A stretch of DNA of 64,000 nt. Source: Myxococcales bacterium. Its GTDB lineage: Bacteria > Myxococcota_A > Polyangia > Nannocystales > Nannocystaceae. The stretch lies in contig JAAZXR010000004.1 of NCBI GenBank assembly GCA_014240065.1, forward strand, positions 1 to 64,000, given 5' to 3'. Position 1 is the first letter of the stretch; each line of letters begins with the position of its first letter. Made by a program: the position numbers and the translations under genes. A model generated the notes under the pieces. It was not told the DNA's origin. It saw only the letters and a program-made list of their open reading frames with translations, and made no database searches. Shown piece after piece: positions 23,623-33,335 of this stretch.

Positions 23623-26600
23623 ATGGCGACTTCGGTCGAAATGCCCTTGCAAGAGACCATGAGGGCGCTCGCGGGAACGCCCCCTACTGAGAAAGAACGG
23701 ATCGCTATCCTCTCTTGGGCCGCTGGCCGGTGGAATTTCTTGTCGGGGAAGCACCGTGAAGCGGAGCGCCTCTTGCGGCAAGCGCTCGAGGCCGCGCCCG
23801 AGCTTCGCCCTGCCATGCGCCTGATGTCCACGCTCCAGCGCGCGCGACGGGACGTGCGCGGCTTGGTCGAATTCATCGACACAGAGATCCGAGCCACTCG
23901 ACACCCAAAGGAAGCCGCGGCGCTCTACCGAGAGCGAGGCATGATCGTCGAGGCGCAGTTCGGCGACCTTGAGGCGGCGCTGGAATGTTACCGGGCCTCA
24001 CTGAACGCATCCGGCGGCGACCTCCCGTCGTTGCGCGCCGCGGAGCGCCTGTACCTCTCCCGCGGCGACCTCCCTGGGCTGACACAAAATCTCGAGGACC
24101 AGCTCGAGACCCTCGACGACGGACGGGCCCTCGCGCCGGTCTTGCACGAGCTCGCGCTCCTTGAGATGCACCGCGGCGGCAACAGCAACCTCGCCTCCGA
24201 TCTCCTCAAAGCCAGCCTCGATAGCGCTCCCGGGCACTTGGTGCTCGCGCTGGACCTGCTGCGGGCCAGCGAGATCATCGGCGACGACGTCGGGGCGATT
24301 CAGGCGCTCGACCACTCCGCCGAGCACCTCAGCGCCCATGGGCGCGCGCTGCTCATGGCGCGCGCCGCCGCCGTCCTCCGCGAGTCAGGGGAGAGAACGC
24401 GCGCCATCCCCCTCGCGCGCGCGGCCGCGTTCGAGCACGAGGACAACCTGAGCATGTGGAATAGTCTGCGGAATCATGCGGTCGCCGCCGGCGAATACGA
24501 GGTCGCCGTGGACGCATCCATCCGCATCGCGAGCCTGCTACACCCTGAGGATTCCACCGCCCGCGCCGAGGCATTCTACCAGGCGGGGAAGCTGGCCACG
24601 CGACGCACCGCGCGTGTCGACCTCGGCATCTCCGCCCTCCTCCGTGCCCTGCGCGAGGATCCAGATCACCTCCCCGCCCTCGAGGAGGCGGCCCGGCTCC
24701 TTTTCTCTGAGCGGCGCTACGCGCAGCTCCTTGAGGTGCTCGAGCATCAAGCGCAGACAGCCACCGGCCGCGGGCTGACCCGAAAAGAAGTGTCACTGGC
24801 GCACCTGCGTGTGGGTCAAGTCCTCGAACGTCACCTGTCTCGCCCCGAGGCCGCGCTGCGAGCCTACGAGCGAGCTGTTGACTTTGCGCCTGAGTTTCGC
24901 CCGCCAAAAGACGCCATCGAGCGCCTGCTGCACGTCCAGTCGGACACTCAAGGGCTGCTGAAGTTCTACGAGCGCGAGCTAGAATCGACGCCCGATCCCG
25001 CCCGCAAGAGCTTCCTTCACGCGCTCTCCGGGCAACTGTCGACGCGCGTGGGGGACAACAAGGTCGCCTCCAAGCACCTCGTCGCGCTGCTCAAGAGCCA
25101 TCCCGACCACATGATCGCGCTGCAGTCTCTCGCGCGACTGATGGCGAAGCAGGGCCGCAAACAAGACCTCCTCAAGATCACCGCACACGAGGCCGCGCTG
25201 ACCGAGAGCCCGTCGCGCAAGGCGAAGCTGCTGCACCGCTGCGGAGAGCTTCACCTAGAGGCCGACGACATCGATCGTGCGCGAGACTGCTTCGAGCAGG
25301 CCCTCGACGCTCGCGACGACTTTGTACCGGCCCTCGACATGCTCCATGAGGTGCTCAAGCGCCAAGCAGACCACCCCGCGCTCGTCGAGTCCCTCCACCG
25401 CCGCCTCCTCTACGCCCCCGACCGGCACTCTCGAGCCACGATCCACATCGAGATCTCGATGATCCTCGCCAGCGAGCTTGGCAAGCCAGAGGAGGCGCTC
25501 GACATCCTCGACGTCATGTTGAGTCGCTGGCCCGAACATCTCCCGGCGATCCACATGGCCTCGCGACTCGCGGAGTCGCTCCAAAATTGGCGCAAGCTCA
25601 CCTCCATCCTCGACGCCCACATCCTCGCCACTCGCAGCACCCGAGGTCGGGCGCTGTTGCTCCACCAGAGCGCGCTAATTCACGCGAGGCACCTCGGCGA
25701 CGACGAGACCGCCTGCCGTTTGCTGACCCGCGCGCTCTCCTTTTGGCCTGATCTCGGGGTCGCCCGCGCGAAGCTATTGCAGCTCTACGAGAAACTCGGA
25801 CGCAGCCGCGAGCTCCACTCGCTGGCCGAGGCCGCGCTCGACGTGGAGCGCAGCCCCGACGCGCGAGAAGCCCTCGCGCTCCAGCTCGCCGAGCTCACCC
25901 CCCGCGTCGAGGTGGCCATGCAGTACCTCGAGCCGGTCGCGGAGGCGCGTCCGGACGATTTTGTCACCCAACAGCGCCTGGCCAGGGCCGCGCTCTACGC
26001 CCGCAAGGACGTGCAAGAGGCGACGGCGCGGAGCAGGATCGCCGAGATCGTCCAGCGGGCCGACGAGCCAGACCTCAAAGAGGTCCACACCCAGACCTAC
26101 CTCGCAGGGTGCGCGCTCGAGCGCGCGAAGAGACTCGACGAAGCGGACGCGCTCTTCGCGAGCGTCCTCGACGCCGATCCGGAGTTTGTCGTGGCGGTCC
26201 GAGCCCGTCGACGTATCAAGCTGCTGCGCACCGAGCTCGCGTCTCCTGTGACTCAAGATCGACTCGATGCATCTGGGGATTCCTCGGACGCTGAGGCGGC
26301 GTCCCTCGCGAATATCGCCGCCGAGATTATGGAGCGGCGCGGACGCTACGACGACGCCCTCGAACACCTCAAGCGGGCCCGCACCCACGCACCAGACTAC
26401 CTGCCGGCCCTGCACACAGAGGCCCGCGTCCTGACCCGCCAAGGCGGCACCGCCGCGATCATTCGAGCGATCTCACTGGAGGAGCGGATCGCCGAGCACA
26501 CCTCATCTGGCCGGCATAAGAGCCGCGCCCTGGTCCGCGCGGGGCGCCTCGCCCTGCGACGATCCACGGAGGGGGCACCTGCCCCGGAGGCGTGGCGACT

Positions 26601-28401
26601 GCTCGGGCGGGCGTTGACCTGCGACCCCGCAAATGACGACGCCGCGATGTGGCTGATGAGGACGCTCTTGGAACATGGCGCCGAGGAGGCCCCCGACCTC
26701 ACGGTGGCCATCGCAGATCGCATCGAGGTCCTCGCCAAAGAGTCACGACTCCGCGCCGCCGACGTCCAGCTCGCGGGGCGCCTCGCGCTCGACACCGACG
26801 GTCCGGCCGCGTCGATCGACGTGTTTCAGCGCGCCTTGAAGCGCGGCGCCGACGTCGCGGCGCTCGCCCCGGAGCTCGCGAACCTGTACACCAAGGTCGG
26901 CGATTGGAAGCGCTCGGTGGAGACGCTGGAGACAATGCTCGAAGGAGCCCCGCCCGAGCGCGCCGCCGCGATCCACTTCTACATCGGAGAGGCGGAGCGG
27001 GCTCGAGGGAATCGACCGCGGGCGATCGCGTCGTTCATGGACGCGGGGGCGGGCGGATTCTACCCGCTCGTCTCTTTCTCTTCGGCCGAGACTCTCGCCC
27101 AAGAGCACGGCGATCACGCCGCGATCGTGGCGGCGCTTGAGCGCAAGCTCGAGGTGCTCCCCGGAGAGCAACGCCCCCAGGCGCTACGACAGCTCGCGCG
27201 AATCTACGCCGACGTCCTCGACGACACACCGCGCGCCATCGAGTTCCTGCGGCGCGTGGTGGCCTCCGAGCCCGACGACCTTGGCGCCATTCGAGACCTA
27301 CACAAGCGCTTGCAGGCGGCCGGCCAAACACAAGAAGCCAACGCCACTATCATGGGCGCGATCGCGCAGCACCGCGCGCGGATTCGAAGTCACGACTTCC
27401 TCAATTCCAACGATTCGCCCGCCTCCGAGATCGTCGCGAGGCTGGCCTTGCTCTACAAGATCTCGGGACAAAGCGACGGCGTCTTCCTCGCGACGGCCCT
27501 CCGTGAAGCGCTGGCGACGGCCCAAGGAGAGGAGGACTCCCTCCCCTTCACCTGCGACGACCTCGTCACCGTCCCGTGGCCGCTCCCGGTCGTGTCGCGG
27601 AGCCGAGGACTCGACGGGCTCATCAGCGATGTCTCGAACTCAACGGCGGTCGAGCTGCTGCATGAGGCGAGCTTTTGCGCCCCGCCGCCACCCAGCGCCT
27701 CCTCAAACGACGCGACGACTCCGAGCGGTCCACCGCTGCCCTCATCGAACAGCGCGATGATCGTCGTGACCCAGATCGCGGAGGTGCTCGGCGTGTCCGT
27801 GCCGAAGATCTTCTTGGATCCGACCGTCGAAGGCGTCGGCCACCTCGCGAGCAACAAAGATATATTGACCGTGGGTCGAGACGTCCACGCGACGCCGTCG
27901 TCGCCCCTCCACCGGAGCCTCTTCGGTCGCGCGCTCTTCACCGCAGCGGTCGGTGGGATCCACATCCGATCAGAGATCGGGGACGCGCAGCGTGTCGGCT
28001 ACATCATCGCGCTGCTCCGCGCCGCGAAGGTAGAGGTGCCAGAGGCCGTCGCGGCGACGTGCGACGATGACGACATCCCGGAGTTCGCAGAGGAACAGCT
28101 CGGGAATATTGGCAGCCTCGAAGAGGCTGGACGCGAAGTCGCCCAGTCAGTCAGCAACTCCCGCGAATCGTTCCACGCGGAGAGCATCTCGATAGCCCTC
28201 GACCGCGCCGAAGACCGCGTCGCCATTTTGTGCGCCGCGGATCCCCGGCCCGTGCTCCACGAGCTCCTCCGTTCTGGTGCGCTCGCCTCCCCGCGTGGCT
28301 TCGCGCTGCTCGATTTTCTGTTCTCCGATGAGCACCTCAGACTACGAGAATCTTGGGGATATCACGTGGTCCGCGAGGACGCCGATCAGGAGGCCTCATG
28401 A
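23623..28401 (+). CDS. Giant TPR protein 1
   Basis: A 1592-residue protein with no obvious signal peptide, built almost wholly from tetratricopeptide-like repeats (for example GKHREAERLLRQALEAAPEL, RPEAALRAYERAVDFAPEF and DDIDRARDCFEQALDARDDF). TPR arrays are scaffolds for protein complexes. The last ~350 residues change character to a mixed domain with VGVSVPKIFLD-like strands and LHRSLFGRALFTAAVGG, which resembles the region of M48-like peptidase domains found after TPRs, but no HExxH is present. The ATG at 23623 is preferred over an in-frame extension overlapping the previous gene. The stop overlaps the start of the second giant TPR gene (ATGA). Confidence 0.82.
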   Translation: MATSVEMPLQETMRALAGTPPTEKERIAILSWAAGRWNFLSGKHREAERLLRQALEAAPELRPAMRLMSTLQRARRDVRGLVEFIDTEIRATRHPKEAAALYRERGMIVEAQFGDLEAALECYRASLNASGGDLPSLRAAERLYLSRGDLPGLTQNLEDQLETLDDGRALAPVLHELALLEMHRGGNSNLASDLLKASLDSAPGHLVLALDLLRASEIIGDDVGAIQALDHSAEHLSAHGRALLMARAAAVLRESGERTRAIPLARAAAFEHEDNLSMWNSLRNHAVAAGEYEVAVDASIRIASLLHPEDSTARAEAFYQAGKLATRRTARVDLGISALLRALREDPDHLPALEEAARLLFSERRYAQLLEVLEHQAQTATGRGLTRKEVSLAHLRVGQVLERHLSRPEAALRAYERAVDFAPEFRPPKDAIERLLHVQSDTQGLLKFYERELESTPDPARKSFLHALSGQLSTRVGDNKVASKHLVALLKSHPDHMIALQSLARLMAKQGRKQDLLKITAHEAALTESPSRKAKLLHRCGELHLEADDIDRARDCFEQALDARDDFVPALDMLHEVLKRQADHPALVESLHRRLLYAPDRHSRATIHIEISMILASELGKPEEALDILDVMLSRWPEHLPAIHMASRLAESLQNWRKLTSILDAHILATRSTRGRALLLHQSALIHARHLGDDETACRLLTRALSFWPDLGVARAKLLQLYEKLGRSRELHSLAEAALDVERSPDAREALALQLAELTPRVEVAMQYLEPVAEARPDDFVTQQRLARAALYARKDVQEATARSRIAEIVQRADEPDLKEVHTQTYLAGCALERAKRLDEADALFASVLDADPEFVVAVRARRRIKLLRTELASPVTQDRLDASGDSSDAEAASLANIAAEIMERRGRYDDALEHLKRARTHAPDYLPALHTEARVLTRQGGTAAIIRAISLEERIAEHTSSGRHKSRALVRAGRLALRRSTEGAPAPEAWRLLGRALTCDPANDDAAMWLMRTLLEHGAEEAPDLTVAIADRIEVLAKESRLRAADVQLAGRLALDTDGPAASIDVFQRALKRGADVAALAPELANLYTKVGDWKRSVETLETMLEGAPPERAAAIHFYIGEAERARGNRPRAIASFMDAGAGGFYPLVSFSSAETLAQEHGDHAAIVAALERKLEVLPGEQRPQALRQLARIYADVLDDTPRAIEFLRRVVASEPDDLGAIRDLHKRLQAAGQTQEANATIMGAIAQHRARIRSHDFLNSNDSPASEIVARLALLYKISGQSDGVFLATALREALATAQGEEDSLPFTCDDLVTVPWPLPVVSRSRGLDGLISDVSNSTAVELLHEASFCAPPPPSASSNDATTPSGPPLPSSNSAMIVVTQIAEVLGVSVPKIFLDPTVEGVGHLASNKDILTVGRDVHATPSSPLHRSLFGRALFTAAVGGIHIRSEIGDAQRVGYIIALLRAAKVEVPEAVAATCDDDDIPEFAEEQLGNIGSLEEAGREVAQSVSNSRESFHAESISIALDRAEDRVAILCAADPRPVLHELLRSGALASPRGFALLDFLFSDEHLRLRESWGYHVVREDADQEAS

Positions 28402-31400
28402 GCGACCACGGCACCCCTCCCTCCATGGCGCAGGCGCTGCGCGGCGGCGCCAGCCCCGAGACGCCACCAGGCCTCGCGGACCGGCCATCCCTCCTGTGGG
28501 GCCTGTCCTCGGGCGTTCACTCCGGTCTGTTGTCCCTGAGGGAAGAGAGTTGGGACGCCACGTATTGGAAAGAACTCGCCCAAGAGTTCCTGCAAGAGAG
28601 CGCGGCGGACACGAAGGGCGCGGCCCTCGGGAGCGAGATGAAGTGCGAGGCAGGACGGATTTTAATCCAACGCCTCGGCCAGCCCGATGAAGGTCGCGCC
28701 GCGATCGAAGACAGCGCCTCCAAGGTTGGGGCGATCCTCCTCGACGCGCTCCCAGATGACCAAGACAACATCACGACCCAGCTCGAGCAGCTCAAGCGAG
28801 AGGCCAACGACGAGTCCCTCTCTCCCACTCGACGCACCGCCGCGCTCATTGAGCTTGGGATGCAGTGCCTCTACATCCTCGAAAACCCTACCCGCGCCCT
28901 CGCCGCCTTGGACGCCGCCTTGGACTTGACCCCGGAGCACCCAGTCGCGACCGTGCTGGCCGCCGATCTCTCCTTGATCTACGCGACACCCGTTCAAGCT
29001 GGCGCGCGGATCCGTCGGCGCAGGGACGCGGCCAGCTCCAAGGGGATCGTGACCGCGTCGTACCTCGATCTCGCCGAGGTCAGCGACGATCCGACGCATC
29101 GCATCGAGCACTTGCGGGCGGCTCACCGCTCCCTCCCCTCTGACGAGACCGCGTTGCGGAGGCTCATCCGCGCGACCGCAGCCATCGGCGACGACGACGG
29201 CTTGAGCGGCTTGTATACGAAACTCGCCGACCTGACCCAAGACCCGATCTCCAAGGCGACCGCCATTCACCTCGCGTTCTTGAACGGGCTCACCGGGCAG
29301 CACCCTCCGCACGCGCTCATCGAGAGGATCCTCGAAGAGAGCATCGCGGCCTCGGGGCCGGACAATCACTGGCTCGGACCTATGACCGAGGTCGCCATGT
29401 ATATGGAGCGCGAGCTGACCGTCGGGACCGCCGCGCCCGTCCTGTTCGGCGAGCAACTCCTCGACGCCGCCATCAATGTCATCGATGAGCCGCGCGAGGT
29501 CGCGGTCCTCATCAAACACGCGTGGATCCAGCGGATCCGGGCCGGCGTCTTCGCCGCCGCCGACAGTGACCTGAGCGGTCTTCGCGGCCGGCTCGAACGG
29601 GACCTGCGCTTCTGCATTCTTCACTTCCCGGAGGACAACTGGGCGCGAGAGCAACTCGAGCAGCTGTACCGAGAGACCGGAGACTTCCCATCCCTCGTGG
29701 CCCTCCTCGAAGAGTGGAGTCGCGTCCAAACCAATCGATCCAATCGCGCCTCGCTTCTGCTCCGCCTCGGTGAGGTGCACGAGCACATGGGGGGCGACTT
29801 GTCACGAGCCGCCGAGGTCTACGCCCAGGCGGCGGCAGAGGACCGCGACAACGCCGCCTGCCTCCGGGCGCTCGGCCGGAGCTTCGAGTCCCTGCGCCGC
29901 TGGCAGAGCGCGGCGGAGGCTTATCTCGCGCAAGCGGAAGAGAGCGACCATCAGCATGAGCGCTTGGTGACGCTGCGCCGCGTCGCGGAGATGGCTCAAC
30001 GAGAGCTCGCCGACCCCGACCTCGCGATCTCAGCGCTGCAAGAGATCACGAAGCACGCCTCCGACGATCTCCTGTCGCTATATCAGCTCGTCGCGCTCAG
30101 CCGTCTTCACCGCCGCACCGCGGTGCTACAAGAGGCGCTCAAGCTGCTCGTGGAACGCGTCACGGAGGGGACCTCCAAGGCGACCGCCCTCGTCGAGCTT
30201 GGTGAGGTGCTCGAGCACGGACTGAACCGGCGAAACGAAGCGCGGGACGCCTACTCAGGCGCGCTGAAGGCGTCCCCAGGCTACACCCCAGCCATCCAGG
30301 CCCTCGCTCGCATTCACCGCGAGGCCGGCGACTTTGAGGCGGTGCTCACGCTCTACGATCCCATCAGCGATCCCGTCACCGATCCGGCCGCCCTCGCGCT
30401 GAAGGCGGCGCGGGTCTGTTACGAGGAGCTCGGGGATCCCGGGCGGGCGATCATGTTCGCGAAGCAAGCCTACGAGACAAACCCGGACTTCGCCGCTGCG
30501 CGTTCGTTCCTCCTTCAGCTGCTGCGGTCCGAAGAGCGCGTCGCGGAGGCCTACGATCTCCTCCGGGCGCAGCCGCCTCCGGCGACACCGGCGTATCAAG
30601 CGGATCAAGCCTATCAGCTCGGGCTGTTCGCGGAGGCTTCCGCGCGATCAGCCGCGACCAGCGCCGCGCGAGCGTCGGCGCAAAACGCCTCGCTTCAACA
30701 CTACAGAACCGCCATTCAGCGGCAGCCAAACCACTCCTTGGCGTGGGAGCGAGCCCGTCGAATCCTGGTGGCCGCCTCCGACTACGACAACCTCGTGACA
30801 CATATCGATCAGCGCATCGGCGTCACCAACGGCGCAGAACAGGCCGTGCTTCACGTGAAGCGTGCGCGCGTGCTCGCGCTCACCAGCGAGGGGATCTCGG
30901 AGGCGAGGAGCAGCTACGAGCTGGCGCTCCAGCACATGCAAGACGATCCGATCATCACCCGCGAATACGCCACGCTGCTCCGTCACGTCTCCGACAGAGA
31001 GTCCCTCCCCTCGCTCTATCTCAACGCCGCCGAGAATATCGGCGACAAGAGCATGAGCGCTGCCTTGCTCATCGAGGCCTGCGAGAGCCTCCAAGATGGA
31101 GGCCAGGCCGAGGACACCGCGCTGGCCACCGACGCGGTCGTGCGCGCGCTCGGGCGCGACCCTGGCAACGCCTACGCTGTGCGACATCTTGAGCGGCTCT
31201 TGCTCGACGCTAAGGGCGTTCCGAATATCAACGACGCAGTGTCCGTACGAGCAGTGCGGGCGCAGTCTGACCTTGAGCGCGCCATCTTCTACCTGGAGAG
31301 CGCAGAGCTCCTCGAACAGTCTGGAGACTACGCCCTCGCGCGGAGGGCGTACCGGGCTTCGCTCGCCGCGGCGCCGAAGAACTTCCCGGCGGAGTCCGGC

Positions 31401-33335
31401 CTGTCGCGCACCTCGGAGCGTCGAGACGGACCTCCTCCCGTTCGCCGGCCTGTCAGCACCCAGGTCGTGCGTGCCTCGGTTCACGCGCTGCTCAACGAGG
31501 CGAAGCAGCGCGTCACCGCCGCCATCCAGGGCGAAGACCATGCGGCCGGTGAGCAGGCCGTCAAGCTGCTCCGAGAGATATTTAATCGCGATGGCAATCA
31601 CCGAGACGCGTTCCGTCTCCTCGAGCGGCTGATCTCATCTGTCAACGATCCCGGGACCGCGGTCGACCTGCTCCGGGAGTTCTTTTGGACACTGGGCGAC
31701 GCAGAGCTGCGGCATGAGCTCGGCCTGATCCTCGCCGAATTCGGGCGCGACGCCGACGAGTGCATCCGCGCGCTCCGTGCCGCGACCGACGCGAAGCCTG
31801 ACAGCAAGATCGCGCTTGAGCGGCTCGTTCGCGCCTACCGGGACGTCGGAGACAGCGACTCCGCGGCGCTGGTCACGGAGCAGCTGCTGAGCCTGTTCCC
31901 CGTCGGTGACGCCACGGGCTTCGAGCTGCGGCTCGGGCTCGCGCGCCACCTCGCGAGCAATTCGGACACCCTGGATCGCGCGCTGCATCACGGCGAACAG
32001 CTCCTCGCCCAAGCCCCTGAGAATCCACGCGCCATCTCACTGCTCGCGGAGGTCCTCGAGCAAGCGGGGCGGCCCCTCGACGCGGAGATCTACCTCCGCA
32101 AGCTCGCAGACCAGCAGCGGGAGCCCGCCGACCAGCGCGCCCTTCACCTGCGGCGCGCCCGACTGCTCGCGCGCTCGATGGCGCACACCTCCGCCGCCAT
32201 CGACGCGACCCGCCTCGCGTTCCGCGTGGACCCAGGGGACAGGGAGTCCTCGCAGATCCTCATCAAGCTCCACGAGCGACTCGGTGACATGAGCGGTCTG
32301 AGCGAATTTTTCGCCCCCGCGCGGACCGCCCTCATGCGCAAGTTTGCGATCGGAGACGTCTCCACCCGCGATCTGCAGGTCCTCACGCACATGGCGAAGG
32401 CGGCTTCGCGCCCGCTCGGTTACACGATCCAAGGGGTGCTGCACGCGGTGGACGCCAACTTTACCGCCCCTCCCGAGGAGCACTTCCGGCCGGCGCGAGC
32501 GGATGGGCTGGAGCGCACCCGCCAACCCGCCATCCTCACAAAGATCCTCCATCGTGGCGAGGGCCTGGAGCTCACGCGACTCCTCGCTTGCCTTGAACCG
32601 GCGATGGAGCGGCTGACAGAGTTCTTCCCGAAGTTCGATCGCGGCAAGACCTCCCCGATGCCATTCAACGTGAAGCCGGCGGTCCTCACCCCGGTGCTTC
32701 AGCAGTGGTGTCCCTCCGTGGGGCTCCCCGCGCCCAAGGTCGCCTCGACCATCGCCTCGAACGTCGTCACCGTGCTCCCGGGTAAGCAACCCATCGTTCA
32801 ATTTGGCGAGAACCTGTGGATGCAAGGCAACGAGCACGACTGGCGCGGCCTCGCCGCGGTCGCGCTCGCGCGATACGCCCTCGGCGCGAGTCAAGTTCGA
32901 TCTCTCGACCGAGTCGAGCTCGATCTCCTCCTCGCCGCGGCGTTCGAATCGGTGGGGGTCTTTAACGCCATCACGGCGGACCCCGATCCCGACCGACTGA
33001 GCGCGCTGACCTCACTCCTCAATCGCTCGCTGCCGCGAAAGGCACGAAAGATCCTTGAGCAGTGCTGTCATCAACTCTCCAACGAGAACTTCACCCCTGC
33101 GGAGACCGCTCGTCGTGTCTCCGTCGGAGATCTTCGCGTCGCGTATCTCTTGTCCGGTGACGTCGCAGGGATTTTGGGGGCCGCGTGCCTGATGGACGGG
33201 GTGTCCGGACCAGACCTCAAGACGCGCCTCCAAAAGTCTCGCCTCGGTCAACAGCTGCTCATTGACCTCGTGTCCGACCCCATCACCCAATGTCGCAGCA
33301 TCGCGACCGGGGAGGCCCCGCAGGGCGACGACTAG
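28398..33335 (+). CDS. Giant TPR protein 2
   Basis: A 1645-residue TPR protein paralogous in architecture to its upstream neighbour. Repeats are clear throughout (for example GDLSRAAEVYAQAAAEDRDN, NRRNEARDAYSGALKASPGY and RPLDAEIYLRKLADQQREP). The C-terminal ~250 residues are again a distinct domain (GLPAPKVASTIASNVVTVLPG; GLAAVALARYALGASQVRSL), parallel to the C-terminus of TPR protein 1, again without HExxH. A strong AGGAGG (28388-28393) precedes the ATG at 28398, which overlaps the upstream stop (ATGA), so the pair is made in matched amounts. Its stop shares CTAG with the stop of the convergent gene. Function unknown; large TPR proteins in myxobacteria serve motility and secretion complexes. 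Confidence 0.82.
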   Translation: MSDHGTPPSMAQALRGGASPETPPGLADRPSLLWGLSSGVHSGLLSLREESWDATYWKELAQEFLQESAADTKGAALGSEMKCEAGRILIQRLGQPDEGRAAIEDSASKVGAILLDALPDDQDNITTQLEQLKREANDESLSPTRRTAALIELGMQCLYILENPTRALAALDAALDLTPEHPVATVLAADLSLIYATPVQAGARIRRRRDAASSKGIVTASYLDLAEVSDDPTHRIEHLRAAHRSLPSDETALRRLIRATAAIGDDDGLSGLYTKLADLTQDPISKATAIHLAFLNGLTGQHPPHALIERILEESIAASGPDNHWLGPMTEVAMYMERELTVGTAAPVLFGEQLLDAAINVIDEPREVAVLIKHAWIQRIRAGVFAAADSDLSGLRGRLERDLRFCILHFPEDNWAREQLEQLYRETGDFPSLVALLEEWSRVQTNRSNRASLLLRLGEVHEHMGGDLSRAAEVYAQAAAEDRDNAACLRALGRSFESLRRWQSAAEAYLAQAEESDHQHERLVTLRRVAEMAQRELADPDLAISALQEITKHASDDLLSLYQLVALSRLHRRTAVLQEALKLLVERVTEGTSKATALVELGEVLEHGLNRRNEARDAYSGALKASPGYTPAIQALARIHREAGDFEAVLTLYDPISDPVTDPAALALKAARVCYEELGDPGRAIMFAKQAYETNPDFAAARSFLLQLLRSEERVAEAYDLLRAQPPPATPAYQADQAYQLGLFAEASARSAATSAARASAQNASLQHYRTAIQRQPNHSLAWERARRILVAASDYDNLVTHIDQRIGVTNGAEQAVLHVKRARVLALTSEGISEARSSYELALQHMQDDPIITREYATLLRHVSDRESLPSLYLNAAENIGDKSMSAALLIEACESLQDGGQAEDTALATDAVVRALGRDPGNAYAVRHLERLLLDAKGVPNINDAVSVRAVRAQSDLERAIFYLESAELLEQSGDYALARRAYRASLAAAPKNFPAESGLSRTSERRDGPPPVRRPVSTQVVRASVHALLNEAKQRVTAAIQGEDHAAGEQAVKLLREIFNRDGNHRDAFRLLERLISSVNDPGTAVDLLREFFWTLGDAELRHELGLILAEFGRDADECIRALRAATDAKPDSKIALERLVRAYRDVGDSDSAALVTEQLLSLFPVGDATGFELRLGLARHLASNSDTLDRALHHGEQLLAQAPENPRAISLLAEVLEQAGRPLDAEIYLRKLADQQREPADQRALHLRRARLLARSMAHTSAAIDATRLAFRVDPGDRESSQILIKLHERLGDMSGLSEFFAPARTALMRKFAIGDVSTRDLQVLTHMAKAASRPLGYTIQGVLHAVDANFTAPPEEHFRPARADGLERTRQPAILTKILHRGEGLELTRLLACLEPAMERLTEFFPKFDRGKTSPMPFNVKPAVLTPVLQQWCPSVGLPAPKVASTIASNVVTVLPGKQPIVQFGENLWMQGNEHDWRGLAAVALARYALGASQVRSLDRVELDLLLAAAFESVGVFNAITADPDPDRLSALTSLLNRSLPRKARKILEQCCHQLSNENFTPAETARRVSVGDLRVAYLLSGDVAGILGAACLMDGVSGPDLKTRLQKSRLGQQLLIDLVSDPITQCRSIATGEAPQGDD

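Noticed and set aside
22845-23897. N-terminal extension of the CpXC/HEAT gene across the divergent 230-aa gene
   Set aside because: The frame is open, but the extension is low in sense and overlaps a better plus-strand gene; the CpXC domain starts right after the ATG at 22844.
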